Below are positions 47,212-55,498 of a DNA stretch of 64,000 nt, piece after piece. A program made the translations under genes and the position numbers. This DNA is from Streptococcus sp. WB01_FAA12 (lineage in GTDB: Bacteria; Bacillota; Bacilli; Lactobacillales; Streptococcaceae), in assembly GCF_012843315.1 (NCBI RefSeq), contig NZ_JABAEX010000003.1:1-64000 (forward strand). Direction: 5' to 3'. Within the stretch, counting starts at the first letter, position 1. Every line of letters starts with the position of its first letter. Below the pieces are notes generated by a model. That model saw only the letters and a program-made list of their open reading frames with translations, did not search any database and had not been told where the DNA came from.

Positions 47212-47262
47212 GGATTAAGCAGATGCATGAAAGCGAAATTTTCAATATAGAAAGGAAACGAA

Positions 47263-48273
47263 ATGAACACAGATGATACAGTAACGATTTATGACGTTGC
47301 CCGTGAAGCTGGGGTTTCAATGGCAACTGTTAGTCGTGTAGTGAACGGCAATAAGAACGTTAAAGAGAACACTCGTAAAAAAGTTCTAGAGGTGATTGAT
47401 CGTCTTGACTACCGACCAAATGCGGTAGCGCGTGGTTTGGCCAGCAAGAAAACCACGACAGTTGGTGTTGTGATTCCCAACATTACCAATGGGTACTTCT
47501 CAACGCTTGCCAAAGGAATCGATGATATTGCTGAAATGTATAAGTATAATATCGTCCTTGCGAATAGCGATGAAGATGATGAAAAGGAAGTTTCAGTGGT
47601 TAACACCCTCTTTTCAAAACAAGTTGATGGTATTATCTTTATGGGCTATCACTTGACTGAAAAGATTCGTTCAGAATTCTCTCGTTCACGGACACCGGTT
47701 GTTCTTGCCGGTACTGTGGATATTGAACACCAGTTGCCAAGTGTTAATATTGACTACAAACAAGCAACGATTGATGCAGTAACTCATTTGCTTCAGGAAA
47801 ATGAAAAGATTGCCTTTATCAGTGGACCACTTGTTGATGATATCAACGGCAAAATTCGATTGATTGGTTACAAGGAAGCATTGAAAAAGGCAGGAATCCC
47901 TTATAGCGAGGGCTTGGTATTTGAATCTAAATACAGCTATAATGATGGCTATGCCTTGGCAGAGCGCTTGGTTTCTTCACAGGCTACAGCTGCAGTTGTG
48001 ACAGGTGATGAATTGGCTGCGGGTGTGTTAAATGGCTTGGCAGATCACGGTATTTCTGTACCAGAAGAGTTTGAAATTATTACGACAGATGATTCTCAAA
48101 TTGCACGATTCACTCGTCCAAACTTAACGACAATTGCTCAACCTCTATACGACCTTGGTGCTATCAGTATGCGTATGTTGACCAAGATTATGCATAAGGA
48201 AGAGTTGGAAGAACGTGAGGTTCTTTTACCTCACGGTTTGACAGAACGTCGTTCGACACGAAAACGTAAATAG
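47263..48273 (+). CDS. ccpA: Catabolite control protein A
   Basis: 336 residues, LacI family. The helix-turn-helix IYDVAREAGVSMATVSRVVNG is followed by the hinge YRPNAVARGLASKKT and the periplasmic-binding-like core, which binds HPr-Ser46-P. It represses or activates carbon genes at cre sites, several of which are in this window. AGAAAGGAAACGAA precedes the ATG. Confidence 0.98.
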   Translation: MNTDDTVTIYDVAREAGVSMATVSRVVNGNKNVKENTRKKVLEVIDRLDYRPNAVARGLASKKTTTVGVVIPNITNGYFSTLAKGIDDIAEMYKYNIVLANSDEDDEKEVSVVNTLFSKQVDGIIFMGYHLTEKIRSEFSRSRTPVVLAGTVDIEHQLPSVNIDYKQATIDAVTHLLQENEKIAFISGPLVDDINGKIRLIGYKEALKKAGIPYSEGLVFESKYSYNDGYALAERLVSSQATAAVVTGDELAAGVLNGLADHGISVPEEFEIITTDDSQIARFTRPNLTTIAQPLYDLGAISMRMLTKIMHKEELEEREVLLPHGLTERRSTRKRK

Positions 48274-48312
48274 GAAAAATCAGGGAATCGAGAAGATTTC
48301 CTGATTTTCAAT
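48274..48312. terminator. Bidirectional terminator between ccpA and ansA
   Basis: AAAAATCAGGGAAT and ATTTCCTGATTTTC pair around a short loop; both genes end here. Confidence 0.85.
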
Positions 48313-48313
48313 T

Positions 48314-49276
48314 TTAACCTTCCATGTAATTGCGAAGTTCTTGTCCTTTTAGTCCAGCATTAAGGGCAATTAATAATTTGAGGCGAGCTTTTTGGGCATT
48401 GAGTTCTTTGACAAAGAGAACGCCAGATTCTTGCAACTGAACTCCCCCACCTTGGTAGGCATAAACAGGTTCAGCAATGCCATTAAAACAACGTGAGACC
48501 AAGGCGACTGGGATTCCTTTTTGGAGGAGACTTTCTAATTTTTGAGCTGTTTCTTTGGGTACATTACCTGCTCCAAAAGCTTGAATGACTAATCCATCTA
48601 GGTGATCTAGGTCAAGCATATCAATCAGCTCGTCTGTCATACCGGCATAGGCAGAGATGATGGGAACCAGACCTTGAATATGTTCGAGATCAAAACGGAC
48701 ACGAGGCTCAGCTGTTTTGAAGTAGAGAATTTCTTGTTTCATGATGAGACCGAGAGGCCCGTGAGTAGGAGTTTGAAAGGTACCGACGTTGGTGGTATGG
48801 GTTTTGGTAACATACTTGGCCGCGTGGATTTCATCATTCATGACGACCAGCACACCCTTGTCGGCTGCTTTGTCATCGCTGGCAACTCGTAAAGCACTCA
48901 GATAGTTGTATACACCGTCGCTACCGAGTTCGTTGGAACTACGCATAGCTCCAGTTAGAACGATGGGCATGTGTGGGATTTCCATGGTATCAAGGAAGTA
49001 GGCAGTTTCCTCTAACGTATCTGTTCCATGTGTGATGACAACTCCATCGTAGTGGTCTGCTTCCTCTTTGATTTTATGATAGAGTGCAAGCATGTGCTTG
49101 GGTTTGATATGGGGACTCGGCAGATTAAAAAAGTCTAGGGCATAAACCTCAATCCCTTCAAGCGGATTGGAAACATGGTTCATGGGATTTTCCTGGCTAG
49201 TTACAACGGCACCAGTGGCGTCAGCTTGCATGGAAATAGTTCCACCTGTATGTAAAACAAGGATTTTCTTAGGCAT
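48314..49276 (-). CDS. ansA: L-asparaginase, type I cytoplasmic
   Basis: 320 residues without signal peptide. The first catalytic Thr is in LVLHTGGTISMQ and the second in VITHGTDTLEETAYFL; LTGAMRSSNELGSDG follows. It hydrolyses asparagine to aspartate and ammonia. Its minus-strand -10 (TACAAT, 49311-49316) abuts the plus-strand -10 of the next gene. Confidence 0.95.
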   Translation of the reverse strand: MPKKILVLHTGGTISMQADATGAVVTSQENPMNHVSNPLEGIEVYALDFFNLPSPHIKPKHMLALYHKIKEEADHYDGVVITHGTDTLEETAYFLDTMEIPHMPIVLTGAMRSSNELGSDGVYNYLSALRVASDDKAADKGVLVVMNDEIHAAKYVTKTHTTNVGTFQTPTHGPLGLIMKQEILYFKTAEPRVRFDLEHIQGLVPIISAYAGMTDELIDMLDLDHLDGLVIQAFGAGNVPKETAQKLESLLQKGIPVALVSRCFNGIAEPVYAYQGGGVQLQESGVLFVKELNAQKARLKLLIALNAGLKGQELRNYMEG

Positions 49277-49303
49277 GATTTACTCACTCTCTCTGAAATG
49301 TGG

Positions 49304-49316
49304 TATAATCATTGTA
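49304..49316. promoter_or_regulatory. Abutting divergent -10 elements of ansA and the HAD gene
   Basis: Plus strand TGGTATAAT (hexamer 49304-49309) and minus strand TGTTACAAT (hexamer 49311-49316), one base apart. The two promoters cannot be occupied together. Confidence 0.55.
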
Positions 49317-49341
49317 ACACAAAAGGGGAGAATGGGATAGG

Positions 49342-50727
49342 ATGGAAGTCAAAGCTGTTTTTTTTGATATCGATGGAACGCTAGTCAACGATCGTAAGAG
49401 TGTTTTGAAATCCACTAAGGACGCGATTAGGATTGTGAAAGAACAAGGGGTACTTGTCGGAGTGGCGACAGGACGGGGGCCTTTCTTTGTCAAGGAATTG
49501 ATGGAGGATTTAGATCTGGATTTTGCAATAACTTATAACGGACAATATATCTTTAACAAAGAAAAAGTCTTATTTGCTAGCCCAATTGCCAAGTCAAGTC
49601 TGCGTCAACTGATTGCCTATGCTAAAAAGGAGCGAAAAGAAATCGCTCTTGGAACCGAGCATGCTGTTGTTGGTTCGAAAATTATGTCATTTGGTCTCGG
49701 ATCCTTTTCACAGCTGGTTAGCCGTTTCATTCCAACTGGCTTAACAAGAACCGTTAGCCGTTCCTTTAATCGAATGGTCAGTAAGGCAGTTCCTCAAAAG
49801 GAAGATGACCTACTTCGTTTGATCAATGAGCCAATCTATCAAGTGTTAATGCTGATGACACCCGAAGAATCTGAGAAAGCTGCAAGTGATTTTGAAGATT
49901 TGAAATTGACTCGAAGCAATCCGTTTGCTGCAGATATCATCAACCAAGGGAATTCCAAACTAGAAGGCATTCGTAGAGTTGGGAAAGAGTATGGTTTTGA
50001 TCTCAACCAAGTCATGGCCTTCGGAGATTCAGACAATGACCTGGAAATGTTGGCAGGTGTTGGTATGTCTGTAGCCATGGGAAATGGCAGTAGCAGCGTC
50101 AAAGAAGTTGCCAAGCACATTACAGCAAGTAACCAACAAGATGGCATCCACAAGGCGCTCGAGCACTTTGGTGTTTTGGCTTCTGAAAAAGTTTTTGTCA
50201 GTCGGGACTACCACTTTAATAAAGTCAAGACCTTCCATCACATGATGGATGAACGAACTCAGGAAGAACCACAGGCATGGGATGTTGAAGGTGCAACCCA
50301 TCGCGCAGACTTTAAAATTGAAGAATTAGTAGAGTTTGTTCGCGCAGCAAGTTCTTCGGAGGAAGAATTCCAGCAGTCGCTTGCAAGCATGCACGCGGCA
50401 CTTGATAAGGCGGCCGAAAAGGTGAGGCAAAAAACGCCTGCCCAAAAAGATCTAATCGGGCAGGTTGATGCCCTAATCGATACACTGTATTTTACTTATG
50501 GCAGTTTTGCCTTGATGGGAGTGGATCCAGAACGCATCTTTGATATTGTGCATGAGGCAAACATGGGGAAGGTTTTTCCTGATGGAAAAGCCCATTTTGA
50601 TCCAGTTACACATAAAATCTTAAAACCGGATGACTGGGACGAAAAATATGCTCCAGAACCTGCTATCAGAAAGGAACTGCAGCGTCAGCTCAAGGCGTAT
50701 GAGCGACATAAAGAGAGAAATAAGTAA
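49342..50727 (+). CDS. HAD hydrolase fused to a MazG/PRA-PH-like domain
   Basis: 461 residues, much longer than a Cof protein. Residues 1-275 are the HAD part (FFDIDGTLV, VATGRG, MAFGDSDNDLEML). Residues 285-461 are helical: KIEELVEFVRAAS with its paired Glu and QVDALIDTLYFTYGSFALMG with its paired Asp form the metal site pattern of all-alpha NTP pyrophosphatases, followed by DIVHEANMGK. I infer a two-step clean-up of an unusual nucleotide (pyrophosphate removal, then dephosphorylation). ATGGAAG start after GGGGAGAATGGGATAGG. Confidence 0.85.
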   Translation: MEVKAVFFDIDGTLVNDRKSVLKSTKDAIRIVKEQGVLVGVATGRGPFFVKELMEDLDLDFAITYNGQYIFNKEKVLFASPIAKSSLRQLIAYAKKERKEIALGTEHAVVGSKIMSFGLGSFSQLVSRFIPTGLTRTVSRSFNRMVSKAVPQKEDDLLRLINEPIYQVLMLMTPEESEKAASDFEDLKLTRSNPFAADIINQGNSKLEGIRRVGKEYGFDLNQVMAFGDSDNDLEMLAGVGMSVAMGNGSSSVKEVAKHITASNQQDGIHKALEHFGVLASEKVFVSRDYHFNKVKTFHHMMDERTQEEPQAWDVEGATHRADFKIEELVEFVRAASSSEEEFQQSLASMHAALDKAAEKVRQKTPAQKDLIGQVDALIDTLYFTYGSFALMGVDPERIFDIVHEANMGKVFPDGKAHFDPVTHKILKPDDWDEKYAPEPAIRKELQRQLKAYERHKERNK

Positions 50728-50760
50728 GAAAAAAGGGAGCCTAGCAGGCTCCTTTTATGT
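50728..50760. terminator. Bidirectional terminator after the HAD-MazG gene and uspA
   Basis: AAAAGGGAGCCT, AGC, AGGCTCCTTTT between the two converging genes. Confidence 0.85.
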
Positions 50761-50762
50761 TC

Positions 50763-51215
50763 CTATAATGTTTTTTCTTGTTCTCTTACGACCAGTAAGT
50801 CGACTTTTGCATGGCGGAGGATGTATTCAGATGAAGAGCCAACCAAGAGGCGTTCAAAGGCATTAAGACCTGTTGCACCGACGAGAATCAGGTCAACATT
50901 TTCTGCGTCTGGAATGGTACGGGCAAGGAGGGTTTTCGGATTTCCCATTTCGATGACGATGTGAATATCCGTCACGCCCGCATCTTTTGCACGTTTTTCG
51001 TACTCTTTCATCAAACTTTCAGCGTCGACTTGGAGTTCTTCGTAAACTTCAGCATCAAAGGTGGACACGCTTTGAAGAGCGCGTGTGTCAATAACATGGG
51101 CAATGGTGAGCTTGGAATCATTGCGTAGAGCAGTGTAAACACCTTTAACAAAAGCCAAGTCTGCCTCTTTAGAACCATCAATTGCAACCATAACATTTTG
51201 GTAACGTTGTGCCAT
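50763..51215 (-). CDS. Universal stress protein UspA family
   Basis: 150 residues, one Usp domain: VMVAIDGSKEADLAFVKGVY at the start and the nucleotide-binding LVGATGLNAFERLLVGSSSEYILRHAKVDLLVV at the end (GxGx9GS-type). ATP-binding is likely. TCAGGAGGTTTCATT is the ribosome site. A minus-strand TACAAT at 51246-51251 could be its -10. Confidence 0.93.
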   Translation of the reverse strand: MAQRYQNVMVAIDGSKEADLAFVKGVYTALRNDSKLTIAHVIDTRALQSVSTFDAEVYEELQVDAESLMKEYEKRAKDAGVTDIHIVIEMGNPKTLLARTIPDAENVDLILVGATGLNAFERLLVGSSSEYILRHAKVDLLVVREQEKTL

Positions 51216-51329
51216 AATGAAACCTCCTGAAATTTTCTTACTTTTATTGTAATCCTTTTCACTAAAGAAGTAAAGTAAAAATCATATTTAAATAAATATT
51301 ATTGGAGATTCGATTTGGTGGAGATATGT

Positions 51330-51335
51330 TAAAAT
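51330..51335 (+). promoter_or_regulatory. Extended -10 of the broken membrane protein gene
   Basis: TGTTAAAAT, 46 bp before the ATG at 51382. Confidence 0.5.
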
Positions 51336-51381
51336 AAAAGAAAACGGGATAGTAGGAAACACAGCGAGGGGATGAGAAAGT

Positions 51382-51682
51382 ATGAAAGGCTCTGTTCAAG
51401 CTTCTAAAAAAAATAAGTCTTCTTTATCATGGAATTATCCTTGCGTCACTTGTAGGAGAAGTAGTGATGCTTTGGCAGCTGGAAAGAGTCGTGCCTGTTC
51501 TCTATCCAGGTTTTGTTGGCTTTCTTCTCTTTCACTTAGTCTACCACATCATTTTATTTGTGATTGCAAAGAGAAGTGGTCGCTTGGACTATTTGGTCAT
51601 GTGGGGGCTCTTTTTCATGTTTAATCTTTTGTATGATTCCTTTTTAGCATTAGTCTTCCTAGATTTGTCTTTTGGTATGTGA
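51382..51682 (+). pseudogene. Small membrane protein gene with frameshift in an A8 run
   Basis: ATG 51382 has the site GAGGGGATGAGAAAGT. After MKGSVQASKK the frame runs into a Cys/Ser-rich nonsense sequence. Removing one A from the A8 run 51406-51413 gives instead SLLYHGIILASLVGEVVMLW, then LERVVPVLYPGFVGFLLFHL and two more hydrophobic segments up to TGA at 51680-51682: a 99-residue protein with about three membrane helices. In my memory a small hypothetical gene lies here between uspA and the aminotransferase gene in related genomes. True inactivation, slippage control or read error are all possible. Confidence 0.7.
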
Positions 51683-51767
51683 GAAAATACTTCTGCATTC
51701 TAGTTATTTAGACGGTGAGAACCTAGTCGTTGTGAGTTTTTTTCTTTGCTTGCTCATTTCAGGAAAC

Positions 51768-51796
51768 TTGTCGCAATCCCTTTCTAGTGGTATAAT
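51768..51796 (+). promoter_or_regulatory. Promoter of the aminotransferase gene
   Basis: TTGTCG (51768-51773), 17 bp, TATAAT (51791-51796) with TGG before it. Confidence 0.75.
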
Positions 51797-51826
51797 GTTA
51801 CTATCTCGATGAATTGAGGAAACAAG

Positions 51827-53041
51827 ATGAAAGAATATAACAAGTCTAGTAAGTTAGAGCATGTTGCCTATGATATCCGTGGCCCTGTTTTGGAAGAAGC
51901 TATGCGGATGCGAGCAAACGGAGAAAAGATTTTACGTCTGAATACAGGGAATCCAGCAGAATTTGGCTTTACAGCGCCAGATGAGGTCATTCATGACTTG
52001 ATTATGAATGCGCGTGATAGTGAAGGGTATTCTGACTCTAAAGGGATTTTCTCAGCCCGTAAGGCCATCATGCAGTATTGCCAACTGAAGAACTTCCCCA
52101 ATGTGGACATTGATGATATCTACCTTGGAAATGGAGTCAGTGAGCTGATTGTTATGTCCATGCAGGGGCTTTTAGACAATGGCGATGAGGTCTTGGTGCC
52201 TATGCCAGACTATCCTCTCTGGACAGCCGCGGTCAGCCTAGCTGGGGGAAATGCCGTTCACTATATCTGTGATGAAGCTGCAGAATGGTATCCTGATATT
52301 GACGATATCAAGTCAAAAATTACTTCCAATACCAAGGCCATCGTCCTTATCAACCCAAATAACCCAACTGGAGCCCTTTATCCTAAGGAACTCTTGCTGG
52401 AGATTATTGAGATTGCTCGTCAAAACGATTTGATTATCTTTGCGGATGAGATTTATGACCGTATGGTGATGGATGGGCATGTACACACGCCTGTGGCAAG
52501 CTTGGCACCAGATGTCTTCTGTGTTAGCATGAATGGTCTGTCAAAATCCCACCGTATCGCTGGTTTTCGTGTGGGCTGGATGGTCTTGTCTGGACCGAAG
52601 ACCCATGTTAAAGGCTATATCGAAGGTCTCAATATGCTGTCCAATATGCGCCTTTGCTCTAATGTTTTGGCCCAGCAAGTTGTACAAACCTCGCTAGGAG
52701 GTCACCAGTCGGTGGACGAATTGCTCCTTCCTGGTGGTCGTATCTATGAACAAAGAAACTTTATCTATAATGCCATTCAAGATATTCCCGGTTTGTCTGC
52801 AGTCAAGCCGAAGGCGGGTCTTTATATCTTCCCTAAAATTGACCGCAATATGTACCGCATCGATGATGATGAGCAGTTTGTCCTCAATTTCTTGAAGCAG
52901 GAAAAGGTTCTCTTGGTTCATGGTCGCGGATTTAATTGGCAAGAACCAGACCATTTCCGTATCGTTTACCTTCCACGAGTGGACGAATTAGCACAAATTC
53001 AAGAAAAGATGACTCGTTTCTTGAAACAATATCGTAGATAA
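51827..53041 (+). CDS. Class I/II aminotransferase, probable alanine aminotransferase (AlaT-like)
   Basis: 404 residues, PLP enzyme of fold type I. Conserved: LNTGNPAEFGFTAPDEV, YSDSKGIFSARKAIMQY, NPNNPTGALYP, FADEIYDRM and the PLP lysine in NGLSKSHRIAGFRVGW. The sequence resembles AlaT-type enzymes linking pyruvate and glutamate to alanine, but aspartate specificity cannot be excluded. TTGAGGAAACAAG precedes the ATG. Confidence 0.93.
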   Translation: MKEYNKSSKLEHVAYDIRGPVLEEAMRMRANGEKILRLNTGNPAEFGFTAPDEVIHDLIMNARDSEGYSDSKGIFSARKAIMQYCQLKNFPNVDIDDIYLGNGVSELIVMSMQGLLDNGDEVLVPMPDYPLWTAAVSLAGGNAVHYICDEAAEWYPDIDDIKSKITSNTKAIVLINPNNPTGALYPKELLLEIIEIARQNDLIIFADEIYDRMVMDGHVHTPVASLAPDVFCVSMNGLSKSHRIAGFRVGWMVLSGPKTHVKGYIEGLNMLSNMRLCSNVLAQQVVQTSLGGHQSVDELLLPGGRIYEQRNFIYNAIQDIPGLSAVKPKAGLYIFPKIDRNMYRIDDDEQFVLNFLKQEKVLLVHGRGFNWQEPDHFRIVYLPRVDELAQIQEKMTRFLKQYRR

Positions 53042-53083
53042 GGGCTTTCATTGGAAAAGCTAGAAAACATTTGCTTGGAACTA

Positions 53084-53112
53084 TTGACAAAAGTGGCAGA
53101 ATCAGATAGAAT
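53084..53112 (+). promoter_or_regulatory. rpmH promoter
   Basis: TTGACA (53084-53089), 17 bp, TAGAAT (53107-53112), leaving a leader of about 68 nt. Confidence 0.8.
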
Positions 53113-53186
53113 AGTAAAGTATGTTTAGTAACTGATCACTTTATAGCCGGCTAAACGAATACAAAATCTATGAGGAGGTATTCATC

Positions 53187-53321
53187 GTGAAACGTACTTA
53201 TCAACCAAGTAAACTTCGTCGTGCGCGCAAACACGGATTCCGTAACCGTATGTCAACTAAAAACGGTCGTCGCGTATTGGCAGCTCGTCGTCGTAAAGGA
53301 CGCAAAGTTTTGGCTGCATAA
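53187..53321 (+). CDS. rpmH: Ribosomal protein L34
   Basis: 44 residues, very basic: [20 protein letters not shown] and [17 protein letters not shown] cover nearly all of it. The start codon is GTG, fixed by GAGGAGG 9 bp upstream; no ATG is available in this frame before residue 22. Single-gene transcript, without rnpA next to it. Confidence 0.98.
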
Positions 53322-53342
53322 TCCAAACGAATTCAACAAAGA

Positions 53343-53378
53343 AGTCAGTAGGAACTCGAGTCTACTGGCTTTTCTTTT
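53343..53378 (+). terminator. rpmH terminator
   Basis: GTCAGTAG, 10-nt loop, CTACTGGCTTTTCTTTT. Confidence 0.8.
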
Positions 53379-53502
53379 GATTTTAAAGAGTGCATTGCCC
53401 ACAAAATCGCCAATTTCAAATGGAACTCATGGAGGGCTCATTTAAAAGGTCACATACAAAAAACTCAAAACCAGATATAAGTTACTGATTTTGAGTTTTT
53501 AT

Positions 53503-55347
53503 TTATTCTTTTAAGTGATAAGAGTAACTAGCGACAACGACGTCTTCATGCCATCTGAGAGCGTATTTTAGTTTGAGGCTCATCTGATTGTGCAGGATAT
53601 TTTGCCAAGGCTTGTTAGGGATAAACTGTGGGACGAGGACTGTAACGGTGTAGTTTTTTTGCTTAGCTTCATGGGCGATTCGTTTGACATACTTAACGCT
53701 AGGGGTGATGATGTCGCGGTAGCTGGTGTTGATATTCTTCAGAGTGATATTTGGGAAGTAATCGGTAAATTCCTGAAGGATTTCTTGGTCTTTTTCGGCA
53801 GTTTCTTTAGTAGAAATGTGCATGGCCAACACTTCGTCACCGATACTTTGAGCGTAGTTAATGGCTCCGACACTTACTCGAGTGACATTTCCTACTAGGA
53901 CAAGGACAAGGTTGCCGTCGTAAGTGCGCTTTTCAATTCCTTCGTAGAGTCGCAGTTGTTTTGCTACTTTTTGGTAATGGCTGTGAATGGACAAAAAGAG
54001 GAAAGTTAAAACTAGGATAATTGGGAAGAAAGGCCAGATATCACCCAGTCTGAAGAGGAGTAAAATGAGGACAATGGCATAACAAATGATGGCCCCAAGG
54101 ATATTAGCGAAGGCAGATTTTAAGAAGTTTGCTCCTTTTTCCTTTTTCCAATGGCGAATCATCCCAGTCTGAGAAAGGGCAAAGGGAACGAAGACTCCGA
54201 TAGTATAAAGAGGAATCAAGCGTTCAGTATTGCCATTAAAAATGAGAAGAAGGATCATAGCTCCAAAAGCCAGAGTTAAGATACCGTTGGAGTAGCCAAG
54301 GCGATCCCCTTTTTCCATAAAGAGATGGGGCATGTACTTGTTTTTAGCCATATTGTAGGACAGCATAGGGAAGGCTGAAAAGCCAGTATTTGCAGCTACG
54401 GCTAGAATCAAGGCTGTCGAGAACTGGAAGAGATAGTAGCTAGCATGACCAAAGAATGAATCACCAAGAATGCCCTTGGCCATTTGCGAAAGGATGGTTT
54501 CTCCGTGTTGAGGCGTGATACCCATCCAGTAGTTTAGGAAGGTAATGCCTGCAAAAAGAAATCCTAAAATCAGCGACATGATGGTCAAAGTCTGAGCAGC
54601 ATTCTTTTCTTTCGGAGTTTTAAAAAATGGTACCGCATTTGAAATAGCCTCAACCCCTGTCAGGGATGCCGAACCGCTGGTAAAGGCTCTTAGTAGGAGA
54701 ACGATGGAAAGGCTCGGAACAGTTTGTCCAATGGTTGAAGTCGCCTGATAGTTTAGGGAACCTGTAAATAGTTGAAAGAACCCATAAAGCAAGAGAAAGA
54801 CGGTACTGAAGATAAAGAGGTAGACGGGAATCATTAGAGAGCTGGCAGATTCTTTCAATCCTCTTAAATTCAAGAGCATGAGCAGGCAGACTAGGAAAAT
54901 AGAGATATGAAGATTATAAGGATGGAGGGCAGGTATGGCTGCTGTAATAGCATCAGCTCCAGACGCAACGGATACGGCTACTGTAAGCATATAGTCAACA
55001 AGGAGGCTACCCCCTGCAATCAAGCCTAGTTCGGGGGAGAGATTTTCCCGAGTGACCATATAAGCCCCTCCACCTTGAGGATAGGCATGAATGATTTGAC
55101 GATAGGAAATAGTCAAACTAGCGAGCAGTAAGAGGACAAAAATACCGATAGGGAGGCTCCACCAAATGGCGAGAGGAGAGAGGCTAACTAAAACGAGAAT
55201 GACTTGTTCAGGTCCATAGGCAATAGAAGACAGGGCATCACTGGATAACATTGCAAGTGCCTGCATTTTTCCAAGTAATCCCCCTTCGCCGTCTGTGAGA
55301 GACTTGAGTGGTCGACCGATAAAGGTATATTTTAATTTTCTAAACAT
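53503..55347 (-). CDS. KimA-like potassium transporter (KUP/APC superfamily)
   Basis: 614 residues with about 12 membrane helices and a cytoplasmic C-terminal domain (from about 470). GKMQALAMLSSDALSSIAYGPEQ, SYRQIIHAYPQGGGAYMV and LIAGGSLLVDYMLTVAVSVASGADAITAA are nearly those I remember of Bacillus KimA (YdaO), a high-affinity K+ importer inhibited by c-di-AMP. Automatic annotation usually says amino-acid permease. Start 55347 follows AAAGGAAAAGAAA; the longer frame starts in the ribosome site. No c-di-AMP riboswitch is visible in its short leader. Confidence 0.85.
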   Translation of the reverse strand: MFRKLKYTFIGRPLKSLTDGEGGLLGKMQALAMLSSDALSSIAYGPEQVILVLVSLSPLAIWWSLPIGIFVLLLLASLTISYRQIIHAYPQGGGAYMVTRENLSPELGLIAGGSLLVDYMLTVAVSVASGADAITAAIPALHPYNLHISIFLVCLLMLLNLRGLKESASSLMIPVYLFIFSTVFLLLYGFFQLFTGSLNYQATSTIGQTVPSLSIVLLLRAFTSGSASLTGVEAISNAVPFFKTPKEKNAAQTLTIMSLILGFLFAGITFLNYWMGITPQHGETILSQMAKGILGDSFFGHASYYLFQFSTALILAVAANTGFSAFPMLSYNMAKNKYMPHLFMEKGDRLGYSNGILTLAFGAMILLLIFNGNTERLIPLYTIGVFVPFALSQTGMIRHWKKEKGANFLKSAFANILGAIICYAIVLILLLFRLGDIWPFFPIILVLTFLFLSIHSHYQKVAKQLRLYEGIEKRTYDGNLVLVLVGNVTRVSVGAINYAQSIGDEVLAMHISTKETAEKDQEILQEFTDYFPNITLKNINTSYRDIITPSVKYVKRIAHEAKQKNYTVTVLVPQFIPNKPWQNILHNQMSLKLKYALRWHEDVVVASYSYHLKE

Positions 55348-55382
55348 TTTCTTTTCCTTTGCTGAAAATTTCAATAAGTGTT

Positions 55383-55411
55383 ATTATACTGCTTTGAAAA
55401 AAGGCAGTCAA
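55383..55411 (-). promoter_or_regulatory. Promoter of the KimA-like gene
   Basis: Minus strand TTGACT, 17 bp, TATAAT, about 36 bp before the start. The leader is too short for a riboswitch. Confidence 0.8.
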
Positions 55412-55465
55412 GGGAGAATGATTGGTATTAGAATATTTTTACAAGCCGAGGAATGCTATTTTTGG

Positions 55466-55471
55466 TATAAT
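55466..55471 (+). promoter_or_regulatory. Extended -10 of the tatD operon
   Basis: TGGTATAAT; transcription should start near 55478, about 20 nt before the chosen tatD ATG. Confidence 0.65.
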
Positions 55472-55498
55472 AGATGGAAGAAAATGAGGTTAGAAGAG

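Noticed and set aside
55348..55382. c-di-AMP (ydaO) riboswitch before the KimA-like gene
   Set aside because: The leader is about 30 nt long; the riboswitch needs well over 100 nt.
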